Source: Salipiger profundus (GTDB lineage: Bacteria; Pseudomonadota; Alphaproteobacteria; Rhodobacterales; Rhodobacteraceae). From it: a DNA stretch of 64,000 nt. Positions 45,482 to 55,384 of the stretch are shown in pieces. Where the stretch lies: contig NZ_CP014796.1 of assembly GCF_001969385.1 (NCBI RefSeq), positions 1,195,501-1,259,500 on the forward strand. Direction: 5' to 3'. Position numbers and translations under genes: made by a program. The notes below the pieces were generated by a model that saw only the letters and a list, made by a program, of their open reading frames with translations, did no database searches and was not told the DNA's origin. Each line of letters begins with the position of its first letter. Position 1 is the stretch's first letter.

Positions 45482-46374
45482 GCCGATACCTCCATTCCGT
45501 CCTGACCGATGGTCCATCCCGCCTTCTCCGCTGCCCGGCGCTCTTCCGAGTCGGGCCGCAGAACGGGGTTCGTGTTGTTCATGTGGACAAAGACCTTGCG
45601 GCCGATGTCCATCTCGCCGAATGCGGCGATCGAGCCGTCATCGCCGCTCATCGACATGTGGCCCATGCGCTTGCCGGTCTTGTTGCCGAGCCCCGCCTGC
45701 ACCATCTCGTCATCACGCCAGAGCGTGCCATCGAAGAACAGCAGCGACGCACCGGCGAGGCGCGCGCGCAGGGCATCGTTCAGAAGCGCGCAGCCGGGGA
45801 TGTAATAGGCCGTCTGGCCCCCCGCCTTCAGTTCGACACCGACAGTCTGCTCGCCGACGAGATCGGTCTCGACTGTCTCGCCCTCCATGTAGAGCGGCAC
45901 CTTGCCCGGCACGGGGAACAGCGTGGCCGTAAGACCGGGCGCGATTTCGGCGGGTTTTTCCAGAGCCACCGTCTCGCGGGTCACCACCGACGGGTTCAGT
46001 GCTGAAAAAATCGGGTTTTCGGCCAGCACGTCATGGATGCCGGCGGTCGCGTAAAGCGTGAAGGGCTGCATCTCGCGTAGCGTCAGCAGCCCCGCGACGT
46101 GGTCGATGTCGCCGTTGGTCAACAGCACCGAGCGCAGCGGCATGTCCCGCAGCCCGGTCGGATGCAACTCGGGTGTGCGGGCCAGTTGGTCGCGGATGTC
46201 GGGCGAAGCATTCAGGATGGCCCAGTCGGTGCCGTTCGCCGATACGGCGAGAGAGCTCTGCGTCTGGGCCGGGATGGTGCCGGCCCGTGCGAGCCGGCAG
46301 TTCTCGCAGCCGCAGTTCCACTGGGGCAGTCCGCCCCCGGCAGCGGCTCCGAGAATGCGCGCGCGGAATGTCAT
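45478..46374 (-). CDS. pqqB: PQQ biosynthesis protein PqqB
   Basis: A 298-residue metallo-beta-lactamase-fold enzyme, thought to hydroxylate tyrosine during PQQ synthesis. It opens with RILGAAAGGGLPQWNCGC, which includes the extra zinc-binding Cys residues of PqqB. The fold's metal motif is altered to LTNGDIDHVAGLL, as is usual for the family, which lacks the full HxHxDH. GGAG precedes ATG 46374. It follows pqqA after 24 bases. Confidence 0.96.
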   Translation of the reverse strand: MTFRARILGAAAGGGLPQWNCGCENCRLARAGTIPAQTQSSLAVSANGTDWAILNASPDIRDQLARTPELHPTGLRDMPLRSVLLTNGDIDHVAGLLTLREMQPFTLYATAGIHDVLAENPIFSALNPSVVTRETVALEKPAEIAPGLTATLFPVPGKVPLYMEGETVETDLVGEQTVGVELKAGGQTAYYIPGCALLNDALRARLAGASLLFFDGTLWRDDEMVQAGLGNKTGKRMGHMSMSGDDGSIAAFGEMDIGRKVFVHMNNTNPVLRPDSEERRAAEKAGWTIGQDGMEVSA

Positions 46375-46398
46375 TGGTCGTCTCCCGCGCGCGTCAGA

Positions 46399-46491
46399 TC
46401 AGAACAGGACGCCGTCGTCGTGCTCGGGTCCGTACATGTTGATTTCCATACCGCACTCGATCTCGCGGATCACGGGTTTGTTCCAGGCCAT
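46399..46491 (-). CDS. pqqA: PQQ precursor peptide PqqA (30 residues)
   Basis: A short ribosomally made peptide from which PQQ is excised. It starts MAWNKPVIREIECG and contains the defining E-x3-Y pair (Glu16 and Tyr20 in EINMY) whose side chains become the cofactor. GGAGGA lies a few bases upstream of ATG 46491. It is the first gene of pqqABCDE. The upstream 114 bases must hold the promoter, but no clear -35/-10 pair was seen. Confidence 0.95.
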   Translation of the reverse strand: MAWNKPVIREIECGMEINMYGPEHDDGVLF

Positions 46492-46605
46492 GATGGCTCC
46501 TCCTTTGAAAGCGGGTTCCTCTTCCCAACAACAGCATGCCGCATCGGTTCCAACCCGCGCGAGTCTTAATTTCTGAGAGCGGCCTAGACCTTGGTCTCAG
46601 TCGGC

Positions 46606-47088
46606 TCAGGTATGCGGCCCTTCGGCGGCCTTCTTCTGCTCTTCCTGGAACTCGAGGCGCAGGCGTTTGCGTATGCCTGCAGCGCGATTGCGCTTTGCTT
46701 CGACCTCGGTGAGGATCTTCAGCTCGGGCACCTCGGCGGGTTTTCCGTCGTCGTTCACCGCCACCATGGTGAAGTAACACGAATTCGTGTGCCGACGGGT
46801 GCCCTTGCGGATATCCTCGGCCTCGACCCGGATGCCGATCTCCATCGAGGTGCGCCCGGCGTGGTTCACCGCCGCGCGAAATGTGACCAACTCGCCCACG
46901 TTGATCGGCTGCTTGAAGGTCACCTGATCCACCGACAGCGTCACCGCGTAGCGCCCCGAGAAGCGCGAGGCGCAGGAGAAGGCCACGCGGTCGAGCAGGT
47001 TCAGCAGCGCGCCACCGTGCACCTTGCCGCTGAAATTGGCCATGTCGGGGGTCATCAGAACGGTCATTTCCAGCTGGCGGGGGTCCAT
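46606..47088 (-). CDS. acyl-CoA thioesterase (hotdog fold)
   Basis: A 160-residue cytosolic enzyme of the YciA/ACOT type. ANFSGKVHGGALLNLLDRVAFSCASR carries the hotdog active-site region and the conserved Asp; RTSMEIGIRVEAEDI follows. The C-terminus is a charged tail. Start at ATG 47088, with AGGAG upstream; upstream in-frame codons have no ribosome site. It is upstream of pqqA on the same strand, with a 114-base gap, and is probably a separate unit. Confidence 0.92.
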   Translation of the reverse strand: MDPRQLEMTVLMTPDMANFSGKVHGGALLNLLDRVAFSCASRFSGRYAVTLSVDQVTFKQPINVGELVTFRAAVNHAGRTSMEIGIRVEAEDIRKGTRRHTNSCYFTMVAVNDDGKPAEVPELKILTEVEAKRNRAAGIRKRLRLEFQEEQKKAAEGPHT

Positions 47089-47170
47089 CGCTTGCTCCTG
47101 TGTCGTGCGCGGGGTCGGCCCAAGATGTCGCAACGGTGCTTGGGTGCAAGCGCCTTCGCGCCGCTCGCCC

Positions 47171-47851
47171 TCATCGGATCGGAGGTGTGCCTTCGAGACA
47201 GAAGCCGCGATGCCGGACCGTGCTGATCTCGAAGCCGAAGTCCGAGGCCGGTTTCAGTTTCTTGCGCAGGTAGCCGATGTAGACGTCGACCACATTCTCG
47301 GTGCTCGACTCGCCCGACCAGAGCGTCTCGAGGATCTCGCTGCGCGGCATCGGCGTGCCGGCGTGGTCGGCGAGCAGCGACAGCAGCGCGTATTCCCGGT
47401 CGGTGAGCTGCACCTCGCGCGCCTCGGTCCGCAGGGTGTGCGCGTTGTCCGACAGCCGCGCCGGGGCGGGTCGCAGGCTGGCGACGCGCCGTTCCTGAAC
47501 CTTCAGCCGTGCGACCAGCTCGTCGAACGAGAACGGCTTGACCACGTAGTCGTCGGCCCCCGCCTCGAGGCCGGCGGTGCGGTGCTCGACCTCGGACAGC
47601 GCCGAGAGCATGACGATGGGCAGTTGCGCCCCGGCGTCACGGGCCGCCCGCACCAGCGCAAGGCCGCTGTCGGCGCCGAGCATCACGTCGACCACGGCGC
47701 CGGCGAAGCCGGGATCGCGAAGCTGCGCCAGCGCCGCGTCGGCCCGGTTCTGGGTCTCGACCGCATAGCCGTGCAGCGACAACCCGCGCGCAAGGGCAGA
47801 GCAGATCTCGGGGTCGTCATCGACGACCAGAAGACGGGGCGGAGTTTCCAT
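47171..47851 (-). CDS. OmpR-family response regulator
   Basis: A 226-residue transcription regulator. The receiver domain (residues 1-115) has the acidic pair in LLVVDDDPEI, the phosphoacceptor Asp55 in VVDVMLGADSG and the conserved Lys in VVKPFSFDEL. The C-terminal winged helix (about 135-220) includes QLTDREYALLSLL and VVDVYIGYLRKKL. It follows its kinase by 9 bases. No target is proven; the pqq operon, the small gene at 49613 and the ABC genes nearby are candidates. Confidence 0.94.
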   Translation of the reverse strand: METPPRLLVVDDDPEICSALARGLSLHGYAVETQNRADAALAQLRDPGFAGAVVDVMLGADSGLALVRAARDAGAQLPIVMLSALSEVEHRTAGLEAGADDYVVKPFSFDELVARLKVQERRVASLRPAPARLSDNAHTLRTEAREVQLTDREYALLSLLADHAGTPMPRSEILETLWSGESSTENVVDVYIGYLRKKLKPASDFGFEISTVRHRGFCLEGTPPIR

Positions 47852-47860
47852 GCGGCGAGG

Positions 47861-49435
47861 TTAGCCCCTGTGCCGGGGCAAGCGAACCGAGATTTTCGTT
47901 CCGGGCGCCTCGCCCAAGGCCTCGGTGCGCGGAAGTGGGCTGAGAATGGCAATGGTGCCACCCTGCGCCTCGATCACCCAACGCGCGAGCGCGAGGCCAA
48001 GCCCGAAGCCCTGCGCGTTCTCGCCCCCGCCCTGCGTGAAGCGGTCGAAGAGCCGCGACTGGTCCTCGGGCGGGATACCGGGGCCGTTGTCGGTCACGAT
48101 GATCTCGGCTTCACCCTCCCGCTCCCGCGCCGCAAGCTGCAGGGCACCGCCCGCGCGCGCATGGCGGATGGCGTTGCGGACCAGCCCGACGATCACCTGC
48201 CGAAGCCAGTTGCGATCGGCGCTCACCGAGAGCCCGTCGGGCACGTCGAGCGTCAGCTCCATGCCGGCATTGGACAGCTCGGCAGCGGTTTCACCCTGCA
48301 CCTCGGACAGCAGCTCGGCGAGATCGACCCCTTCCGTGTCCAGCGCAAGCTGCCCGGTCTCCGACCTTGCGATGCGCAGCAGGTCGTCGATCCGCCGGTT
48401 GAGCCGCGCCGCCCGGGCCTCGATGGTGGCAAAGGCACCCTCGGCGTCGGGCGCCCCCTGCCGGCCGAGCTGCGCCTCCATCAGGATGACCGTCAGCGGG
48501 GTGCGCAGCTCGTGGCTGATGTCGGCGAAGAAGCGGCGGCGGTCCTCGTCGGTGCGCTCGAGCCGCGCGTTGGCGGCGCGCAGGGCCTCGGTCCGCTCGT
48601 GGATGATCTCGCCAAGCCGCGCGCGGTCCTGCGCGACCGTCTCGGCACGGGCCGAGAGCGCCTGCGCCATGCGTTCGGTCTCGGTGAAAAGCTGGCCGAT
48701 CTCGTCGCGGCGCGGGCCCGGCAGGGCGATGGCGAAATCCTCGGCCCCGATGCGCCGTGCCGCCCGGCGCAGCGCGTCGAGCCGGTGGAACTGGGGGCGC
48801 ACCAGCCCGAGGTAGAACCCCGCGACCAGCGCCACCACCACCGCGCCGATGCCCAGCGCCGCCCATGTCACGCGCCGCCGCAGGTCGTCGATGCCGGCGA
48901 GGATCTCGTTGCGCAGGCGCTTTTCCTCGTTCACCGCCTCGGCCAGCAGCGGCTCGAAACCCGAGGCGAAGGTGTCGAGATATGCCCGCAGCCGGTCGCG
49001 GTCGTCGGTGTCCGAGACCAGCCCGGCGTGGGCCGAGCGAAACAGCGCCTCCATTCGGGCGATGACCAGCGACTGCGTCGCACGGCGCGTGCGGGCATCA
49101 AGCCCGCGGGCCTCGGAAACCTCTGCCTCAAGGCCACGGCGCAGTGACGCGAAAGTCCGGTCGAGCGTGGCGGCAAGGGTCTCGGTGCGTTCGGCCCGTG
49201 TCCCGGCGGGCACGCCGCGCTGGATGAGCTCGGCCGCGACGACGATGAAGGTCGAGACCTGCGTCGAAAGCGCCGCGTAATGCTCGAGCCGGGTCTCGGC
49301 GGCCAGCGCCGCGTCGAGCCTGTCGGACACGCGCGCCATGCCGATGACAAGCATCGCGGCGGTCAGCAGGGCCGCAAGGCCGATGAGCCCGGCGCCGAGC
49401 CCGAGACGGGCCTTTAGAGAAACTCCGCGCCTCAT
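47861..49435 (-). CDS. membrane sensor histidine kinase
   Basis: A 524-residue kinase paired with the downstream response regulator. Membrane helices at about 12-33 and 190-212 flank a periplasmic helical sensor domain of about 150 residues, followed by a HAMP domain (RPQFHRLDALRRAARRIG). HisKA has His308 in FFADISHELRTPLT. The ATPase domain shows GLVRNAIRHA, VTDNGPGIP and GFGLGLALARW. The ligand is unknown. It is divergent from the small gene at 49613. Confidence 0.94.
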   Translation of the reverse strand: MRRGVSLKARLGLGAGLIGLAALLTAAMLVIGMARVSDRLDAALAAETRLEHYAALSTQVSTFIVVAAELIQRGVPAGTRAERTETLAATLDRTFASLRRGLEAEVSEARGLDARTRRATQSLVIARMEALFRSAHAGLVSDTDDRDRLRAYLDTFASGFEPLLAEAVNEEKRLRNEILAGIDDLRRRVTWAALGIGAVVVALVAGFYLGLVRPQFHRLDALRRAARRIGAEDFAIALPGPRRDEIGQLFTETERMAQALSARAETVAQDRARLGEIIHERTEALRAANARLERTDEDRRRFFADISHELRTPLTVILMEAQLGRQGAPDAEGAFATIEARAARLNRRIDDLLRIARSETGQLALDTEGVDLAELLSEVQGETAAELSNAGMELTLDVPDGLSVSADRNWLRQVIVGLVRNAIRHARAGGALQLAAREREGEAEIIVTDNGPGIPPEDQSRLFDRFTQGGGENAQGFGLGLALARWVIEAQGGTIAILSPLPRTEALGEAPGTKISVRLPRHRG

Positions 49436-49512
49436 TGGTCAGCAGCGCTCACGTATATTTTCTGCACATCTTTTGATACCCTACCTCCATTAACTGCAAG
49501 AATTTTGCCGGA

Positions 49513-49529
49513 ATGCTGCAATGCAGCAT
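49513..49529. promoter_or_regulatory. 17-bp palindrome in the kinase/small-gene intergenic region
   Basis: ATGCTGC-AAT-GCAGCAT is perfectly symmetric. It lies 78 bases before the kinase start and 84 before the small gene, next to TTGACA at 49532-49537, which could be a -35 for the plus strand. A regulator binding site is plausible. Confidence 0.5.
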
Positions 49530-49564
49530 GATTGACACAACTCGATTCACCCCCAGCTGGTGAC

Positions 49565-49577
49565 CTGTCTGAGACAG
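49565..49577. promoter_or_regulatory. 13-bp palindrome upstream of the small gene
   Basis: CTGTCT-G-AGACAG is perfectly symmetric and lies 36 bases before ATG 49613. It may be an operator or a 5' leader hairpin. Confidence 0.4.
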
Positions 49578-49612
49578 TGGCAGGGCATCACGTTCACATA
49601 GTCGAGGCAATT

Positions 49613-49816
49613 ATGATTGAACTCCTGTTCGTAACCTGTCTGGCCACGGCCCCCGACCAGTGCCAGGAACGCAGTCTTCTCTATACCGACATCTCTCCCA
49701 TGACGTGCATGATAGGTGCGCAACCCGAACTGGCGAAATGGACCGCGGCGCACCCCGCCTTCGAAATCGCGGGCTGGAGATGTCGGACGCTAAAACCGGG
49801 TGAGCTCGACATCTGA
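49613..49816 (+). CDS. 67-residue conserved-looking hypothetical protein with four cysteines
   Basis: A short protein with a weakly hydrophobic start (MIELLFVTCLATAP) and four Cys residues at about 9, 18, 33 and 57. It includes SPMTCMIGAQPELAKW and EIAGWRCRTL. GAGG precedes ATG 49613. I recall similar small proteins in Rhodobacteraceae genomes, but no function. Even numbers of Cys and the hydrophobic N-terminus may point to an exported, disulfide-bonded protein, although the N-terminus is short for a signal peptide. Confidence 0.6.
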   Translation: MIELLFVTCLATAPDQCQERSLLYTDISPMTCMIGAQPELAKWTAAHPAFEIAGWRCRTLKPGELDI

Positions 49817-50003
49817 GCAGGTCGCAAAAGACCCTGCCGGGCAATCGCCCGCAAATCCTGCGAGATGACCGCACGGTCCGTCTCCTGCACAGGGCGCCGC
49901 GTCGAGGCGTGACCAAGACACGGGCACGCTTTCCTCCCTTCGGATGAGTTGACCTTTCCCCGCGGATGGCGGCAGCATCGCCAGCGGAGGAAGGGAGGAT
50001 CCC

Positions 50004-50804
50004 GTGCAGGGAAACCAAACGGCAGATCGCTGGCGCGAGGGGCCCGCCGAGGCGCGCGCGCCCGGGCGTCTGGGCGTCACGCTGGTGTCGCTCGCGGCGC
50101 TGGGCGTGCTGTGGATCGTCGCGGCGACGCTCACCGCCGATGCCGACGTGCTGCCCCAGCCATGGGATCTTGTCGCGCCCTTCCTGCAGGCGCTGCGTTC
50201 CGGCGAGCTGCTGTTTCACCTTGGCTGGACCCTGTCCCGCGTGGCCTGGGCCTTCGTTCTCGCGATGGGGCTCGGCATCGCGCTGGGGCTCGTCATGGGG
50301 CGCTTTCCACGTGTCGACCGCTGGCTCGATCCGTGGCTGGTGATCTTCCTGAACCTGCCGGCGCTGGTGCTGATCGTTCTGTGCTATCTCTGGATCGGCC
50401 TGACCGAGACCGCCGCCATCGCCGCCGTCACCCTCAACAAGATCCCGAACGTCGCCACCGTCATCCGCGAAGGCGCGCGCGCGCTCGACCCCGGGCTCGA
50501 CGCCATGGCCGGGGTCTACCGGATGCCGCGCATGGCACGCCTGCGCCATGTCGTGCTGCCGCAGCTCGCGCCCTTCATCACCGCCGCCGCGCGCTCGGGC
50601 GTGGCGGTGATCTGGAAGATCGTGCTGGTGGTCGAGTTCCTCGGGCGCTCGAACGGCGTGGGCTTCCAGATCCATCTCTATTTCCAGCTGTTCGACGTGG
50701 CCATGGTGCTGGTCTACGCCTTTTCCTTCATCGCGGTGATGCTGGCGGTGGAATGGCTGGTGCTGCAACCATGGGAGCGCCGCGTGCGCCGGTGGCGCGG
50801 ATGA
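50004..50804 (+). CDS. NitT/TauT-type ABC transporter permease
   Basis: A 266-residue inner-membrane permease of the SsuC/TauC type with about six helices. It has LFHLGWTLSRVAWAFVLAMGLGIALG and the ATPase-coupling EAA-like loop EGARALDPGLDAMAGVYRMPRMARLRHVVLPQL. GTG 50004 follows GGGAGG. No binding protein or importer ATPase adjoins it; genes of exactly that class lie at 62.9-64 kb. The next gene downstream is an exporter ATPase of a different class. Confidence 0.9.
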   Translation: MQGNQTADRWREGPAEARAPGRLGVTLVSLAALGVLWIVAATLTADADVLPQPWDLVAPFLQALRSGELLFHLGWTLSRVAWAFVLAMGLGIALGLVMGRFPRVDRWLDPWLVIFLNLPALVLIVLCYLWIGLTETAAIAAVTLNKIPNVATVIREGARALDPGLDAMAGVYRMPRMARLRHVVLPQLAPFITAAARSGVAVIWKIVLVVEFLGRSNGVGFQIHLYFQLFDVAMVLVYAFSFIAVMLAVEWLVLQPWERRVRRWRG

Positions 50805-50847
50805 CCGGCCGCCCTTCCCTACAGACCACAGGACACCTCTGCCCGCC

Positions 50848-51573
50848 ATGACCGCACTCGACGTCTCCGATCTCGGCTACAGCTACGGCGCGAAACGCGC
50901 GCTCGACGGGGTGAGCTTCACGCTCGCACCGGGCCGGTTCACCGCGCTGCTCGGGCCGAACGGCGCCGGCAAGACGACGCTCTTCTCGCTGCTCACCCGG
51001 CTCTTCGTCACCCGCGAGGGCCGCATCACCGTGGCCGGTCACGACATTGCCCGCGAACCGCGCGCCGCGCTGTCGAAGATCGGCGTGGTGTTCCAGCAGC
51101 CGACGCTCGACCTCGACATGAGCGTGGCGATGAACATGCGCTACTTCGCGGCGCTGCACGGAATCTCGGGCCGTGAGGCGCGTGACCGCTCCGAGCGCGC
51201 GCTGGCACAGCTCGGCATGGCGGAACGCGCGAAGGAACGGGTGCGCGACCTCAACGGCGGCCACCGCCGGCGCATGGAGATCGCCCGCGCGCTGATCCAC
51301 GACCCCGAGGTGCTGCTGCTCGACGAGCCGACCGTGGGGCTCGACTTCAAGAGCCGGCAGGCGATCGTCGACCACGTGCACGGGCTTGCCGAGGCGGGCC
51401 TCACCGTGCTCTGGGCGACGCATCTCGTGGACGAGATCCGCGACGAGGACGACGTGGTCGTGCTGCACCGGGGCCGGGTGCTGGCGCATGACCGCGCCGC
51501 CAGGCTGCACGCCGGGCGGCCGCTCGCGGACGTGTTCATCGAGATGACCGGCGGTGCCGAGGTGGCCGCGTGA
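50848..51573 (+). CDS. ABC exporter ATP-binding protein, PQQ-alcohol-oxidation-associated type
   Basis: A 241-residue ATPase. Walker A GPNGAGKTT and Walker B LLLDEPTVGLD are normal, but the signature is LNGGHRRRMEI instead of LSGGQ. That form fits the subfamily described in TIGRFAMs as linked to PQQ-dependent alcohol dehydrogenase systems (PedB/HvtA-like). It overlaps the following ABC-2 permease by 4 bases. The close position to pqqABCDE supports the link. The substrate is unknown. Confidence 0.85.
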   Translation: MTALDVSDLGYSYGAKRALDGVSFTLAPGRFTALLGPNGAGKTTLFSLLTRLFVTREGRITVAGHDIAREPRAALSKIGVVFQQPTLDLDMSVAMNMRYFAALHGISGREARDRSERALAQLGMAERAKERVRDLNGGHRRRMEIARALIHDPEVLLLDEPTVGLDFKSRQAIVDHVHGLAEAGLTVLWATHLVDEIRDEDDVVVLHRGRVLAHDRAARLHAGRPLADVFIEMTGGAEVAA

Positions 51574-52367
51574 AGATCTACCTCGTCGCCATGATCGCCA
51601 TCATCCGCCGCGAGTCGCTGCGGTTCATCCATCAGCGGTCGCGGTTCCTTGCGGCGCTGGTGCGGCCGCTGGTCTGGCTGGTGGTCTTCGCCGCCGGCTT
51701 CCGCGCCGCGCTGGGGCTGTCGATCATCCCGCCCTACCAGACCTACATCACCTACGAGGTCTACATCGTCCCCGGGCTCTGCGGCATGATCCAGCTTTTC
51801 AACGGGATGCAGTCCTCGCTCAGCCTTGTCTACGATCAGGAGATGGGCTCCATGCGGCTGCTGCTGACCTCGCCGCTGCCGCGCTGGTGGCTGCTGCTGT
51901 CGAAGCTGCTGGCCGGCGTCGCGGTGTCGATCCTGCAGGTCTACGTCTTCCTCGCCATCGCCGCCGGTTTCGGGATCACCTTGCCGCCGCTCGGCTATGT
52001 CTACGTGCTGCCGGCGCTGCTGCTCTCGGGGCTGATGCTCGGGGCGCTGGGGTTGCTGATCTCCTCGACGATCAAGCAGCTCGAGAACTTCGCGGGCGTG
52101 ATGAACTTCGTGATCTTCCCGATGTTCTTCCTGTCCACGGCGCTCTACCCGCTGTGGAAGATGGCCGAGAGCTCCGCCGTGCTGCGCGACATCTGCGCGT
52201 GGAACCCCTTCACCCATGCGGTCGAGCTGATCCGTTTCGCGCTTTACGAAAGCCTCAACGGCTGGGCGCTACTCTGGGTCTGCCTTGCCTTCGCAGTGTT
52301 CTTCGGGCTGGCGCTGGTGGGCTACGATCCGGCGCACGGGATGACCCGCCGTCGCAAGGGCGGATAG
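51570..52367 (+). CDS. ABC-2 type exporter permease
   Basis: A 265-residue permease with six helices, partner of the preceding ATPase. LVYDQEMGSMRLLLTSPLPRWWLLLSKLLAG and FPMFFLSTALYPLW are typical of the ABC-2 family; the overall sequence suits the PQQ-associated (PedC/HvtB-like) group. GTG 51570 overlaps the ATPase stop. A hairpin follows at 52436-52464. Confidence 0.88.
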   Translation: MKIYLVAMIAIIRRESLRFIHQRSRFLAALVRPLVWLVVFAAGFRAALGLSIIPPYQTYITYEVYIVPGLCGMIQLFNGMQSSLSLVYDQEMGSMRLLLTSPLPRWWLLLSKLLAGVAVSILQVYVFLAIAAGFGITLPPLGYVYVLPALLLSGLMLGALGLLISSTIKQLENFAGVMNFVIFPMFFLSTALYPLWKMAESSAVLRDICAWNPFTHAVELIRFALYESLNGWALLWVCLAFAVFFGLALVGYDPAHGMTRRRKGG

Positions 52368-52748
52368 GGCTCCAGGCTCCCTTGTCCCAAGGTCGGTGCG
52401 GCACCCCGCGCGGAGTCAAGCCGCAGGCGCCGCGCATCGCCGGTCCGCCCCCCGGGCCGGCGATCGGTCGACGCCAGCATTCCGTGTCGAGGTCCTCCGA
52501 CAGTTCGCAGGATAAATCGAGAGGATCGTGCGTGGGCTCGCCACCCTGCGGACCGGCGACGCGCGGCTTCCGCTTCACATGACCGGCGGCCCTCCCCCGC
52601 GACCTTTCCCTCCTGCCAGCGCAAACACCCCGCCGGGCCGCCGATAGGCGCTTTAAGCCGCGCCCGCCTGATGCTAAGCCGTTGCCCGTAATCCGCTGCC
52701 GGGACCGTGCCGGCGTTTTCCCATGACCTTGGAGGGGCTCTGACCAAC
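52368..52748. other. 381-base spacer between the ABC-2 permease gene and icd
   Basis: The clearest structure is an inverted repeat at 52436-52464 (ATCGCCGG / CCGGCGAT around a G/C-rich loop), probably the end of the exporter transcript. The icd promoter should lie towards the right end, but no convincing hexamer pair was found. No gene or RNA was recognised. Confidence 0.45.
52436..52464 (+). terminator. hairpin after the ABC-2 exporter operon
   Basis: Eight-bp arms ATCGCCGG and CCGGCGAT flank a 13-base loop. No U-tract follows. Confidence 0.4.
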
Positions 52749-54953
<2,205 letters not shown>

Positions 54954-55003
54954 TACCGGCGGCGCGGCGGCTCCGGCCCCGCGCCCGTTCGAGACCACGA
55001 AGA

Positions 55004-55038
55004 CGCCCCCGTCCGGACCTCCGGACGGGGGCGTTTTT
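55004..55038 (+). terminator. intrinsic terminator of icd
   Basis: CGCCCCCGTCCGG and CCGGACGGGGGCG form a perfect 13-bp stem with an ACCT loop, followed directly by TTTTT. It is 50 bases past the icd stop. Confidence 0.95.
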
Positions 55039-55247
55039 CATGCAGCGCCCCGTGCTCCGGGGCCGTCGCGCCACCGGTTCGCAGGGGCGTCGACATGAAA
55101 ACTCAAAAAAATTTCGATATGTCTATATTTCCGCTGCGCGTCCGCGCCGGCGACCGCCAAACCCTGCGTGCGCAGGAAAAAATCCTCCTTCTTCTACCGT
55201 GGGTTGCGGTCATTTCCGGGCCATCGCCGGCGACGCCGCCGTGGACC

Positions 55248-55262
55248 TTAAGGCTGCCTTAA
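55248..55262. promoter_or_regulatory. CtrA-like TTAA-N7-TTAA site upstream of the oxidase operon
   Basis: TTAA-GGCTGCC-TTAA matches the CtrA core at all eight fixed positions, though without the trailing C of the longer consensus. It is about 125 bases before the oxidase start codon. One site by sequence alone is weak evidence. Confidence 0.35.
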
Positions 55263-55327
55263 GCTGCCGGGCGTGGAGGGCCTCAACCCTCGCCGCGCGG
55301 CCAGCCCCGGCTTGTCGCCCCGGCGGG

Positions 55328-55342
55328 TCGCAATAGTTGCGA
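55328..55342. promoter_or_regulatory. 15-bp palindrome upstream of the oxidase operon
   Basis: TCGCAA-TAG-TTGCGA is perfectly symmetric. It lies 43 bases before the GTG start, where a repressor could block transcription or where it could form a leader hairpin. Confidence 0.4.
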
Positions 55343-55384
55343 TTTTCAGAATTTGTTCCCCAATGACCGCCCGGAGGTATCTTC

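Larger units (their letters stand above)
54954..55384. other. 431-base spacer between icd and the oxidase operon
   Basis: It holds the icd terminator (55004-55038) and an A/T-rich island (about 55097-55130) that stands out from the G/C-rich surroundings. A TTAA-N7-TTAA site lies at 55248-55262 and a 15-bp palindrome at 55328-55342. No gene is visible. Promoter hexamers for the oxidase operon could not be placed with confidence. Confidence 0.5.

Noticed and set aside
46492..46605. Similarity between GCATGCTG upstream of pqqA and the palindrome at 49513, as a shared regulator site
   Set aside because: Only a short half matches and it is not symmetric at pqqA. It could be chance.
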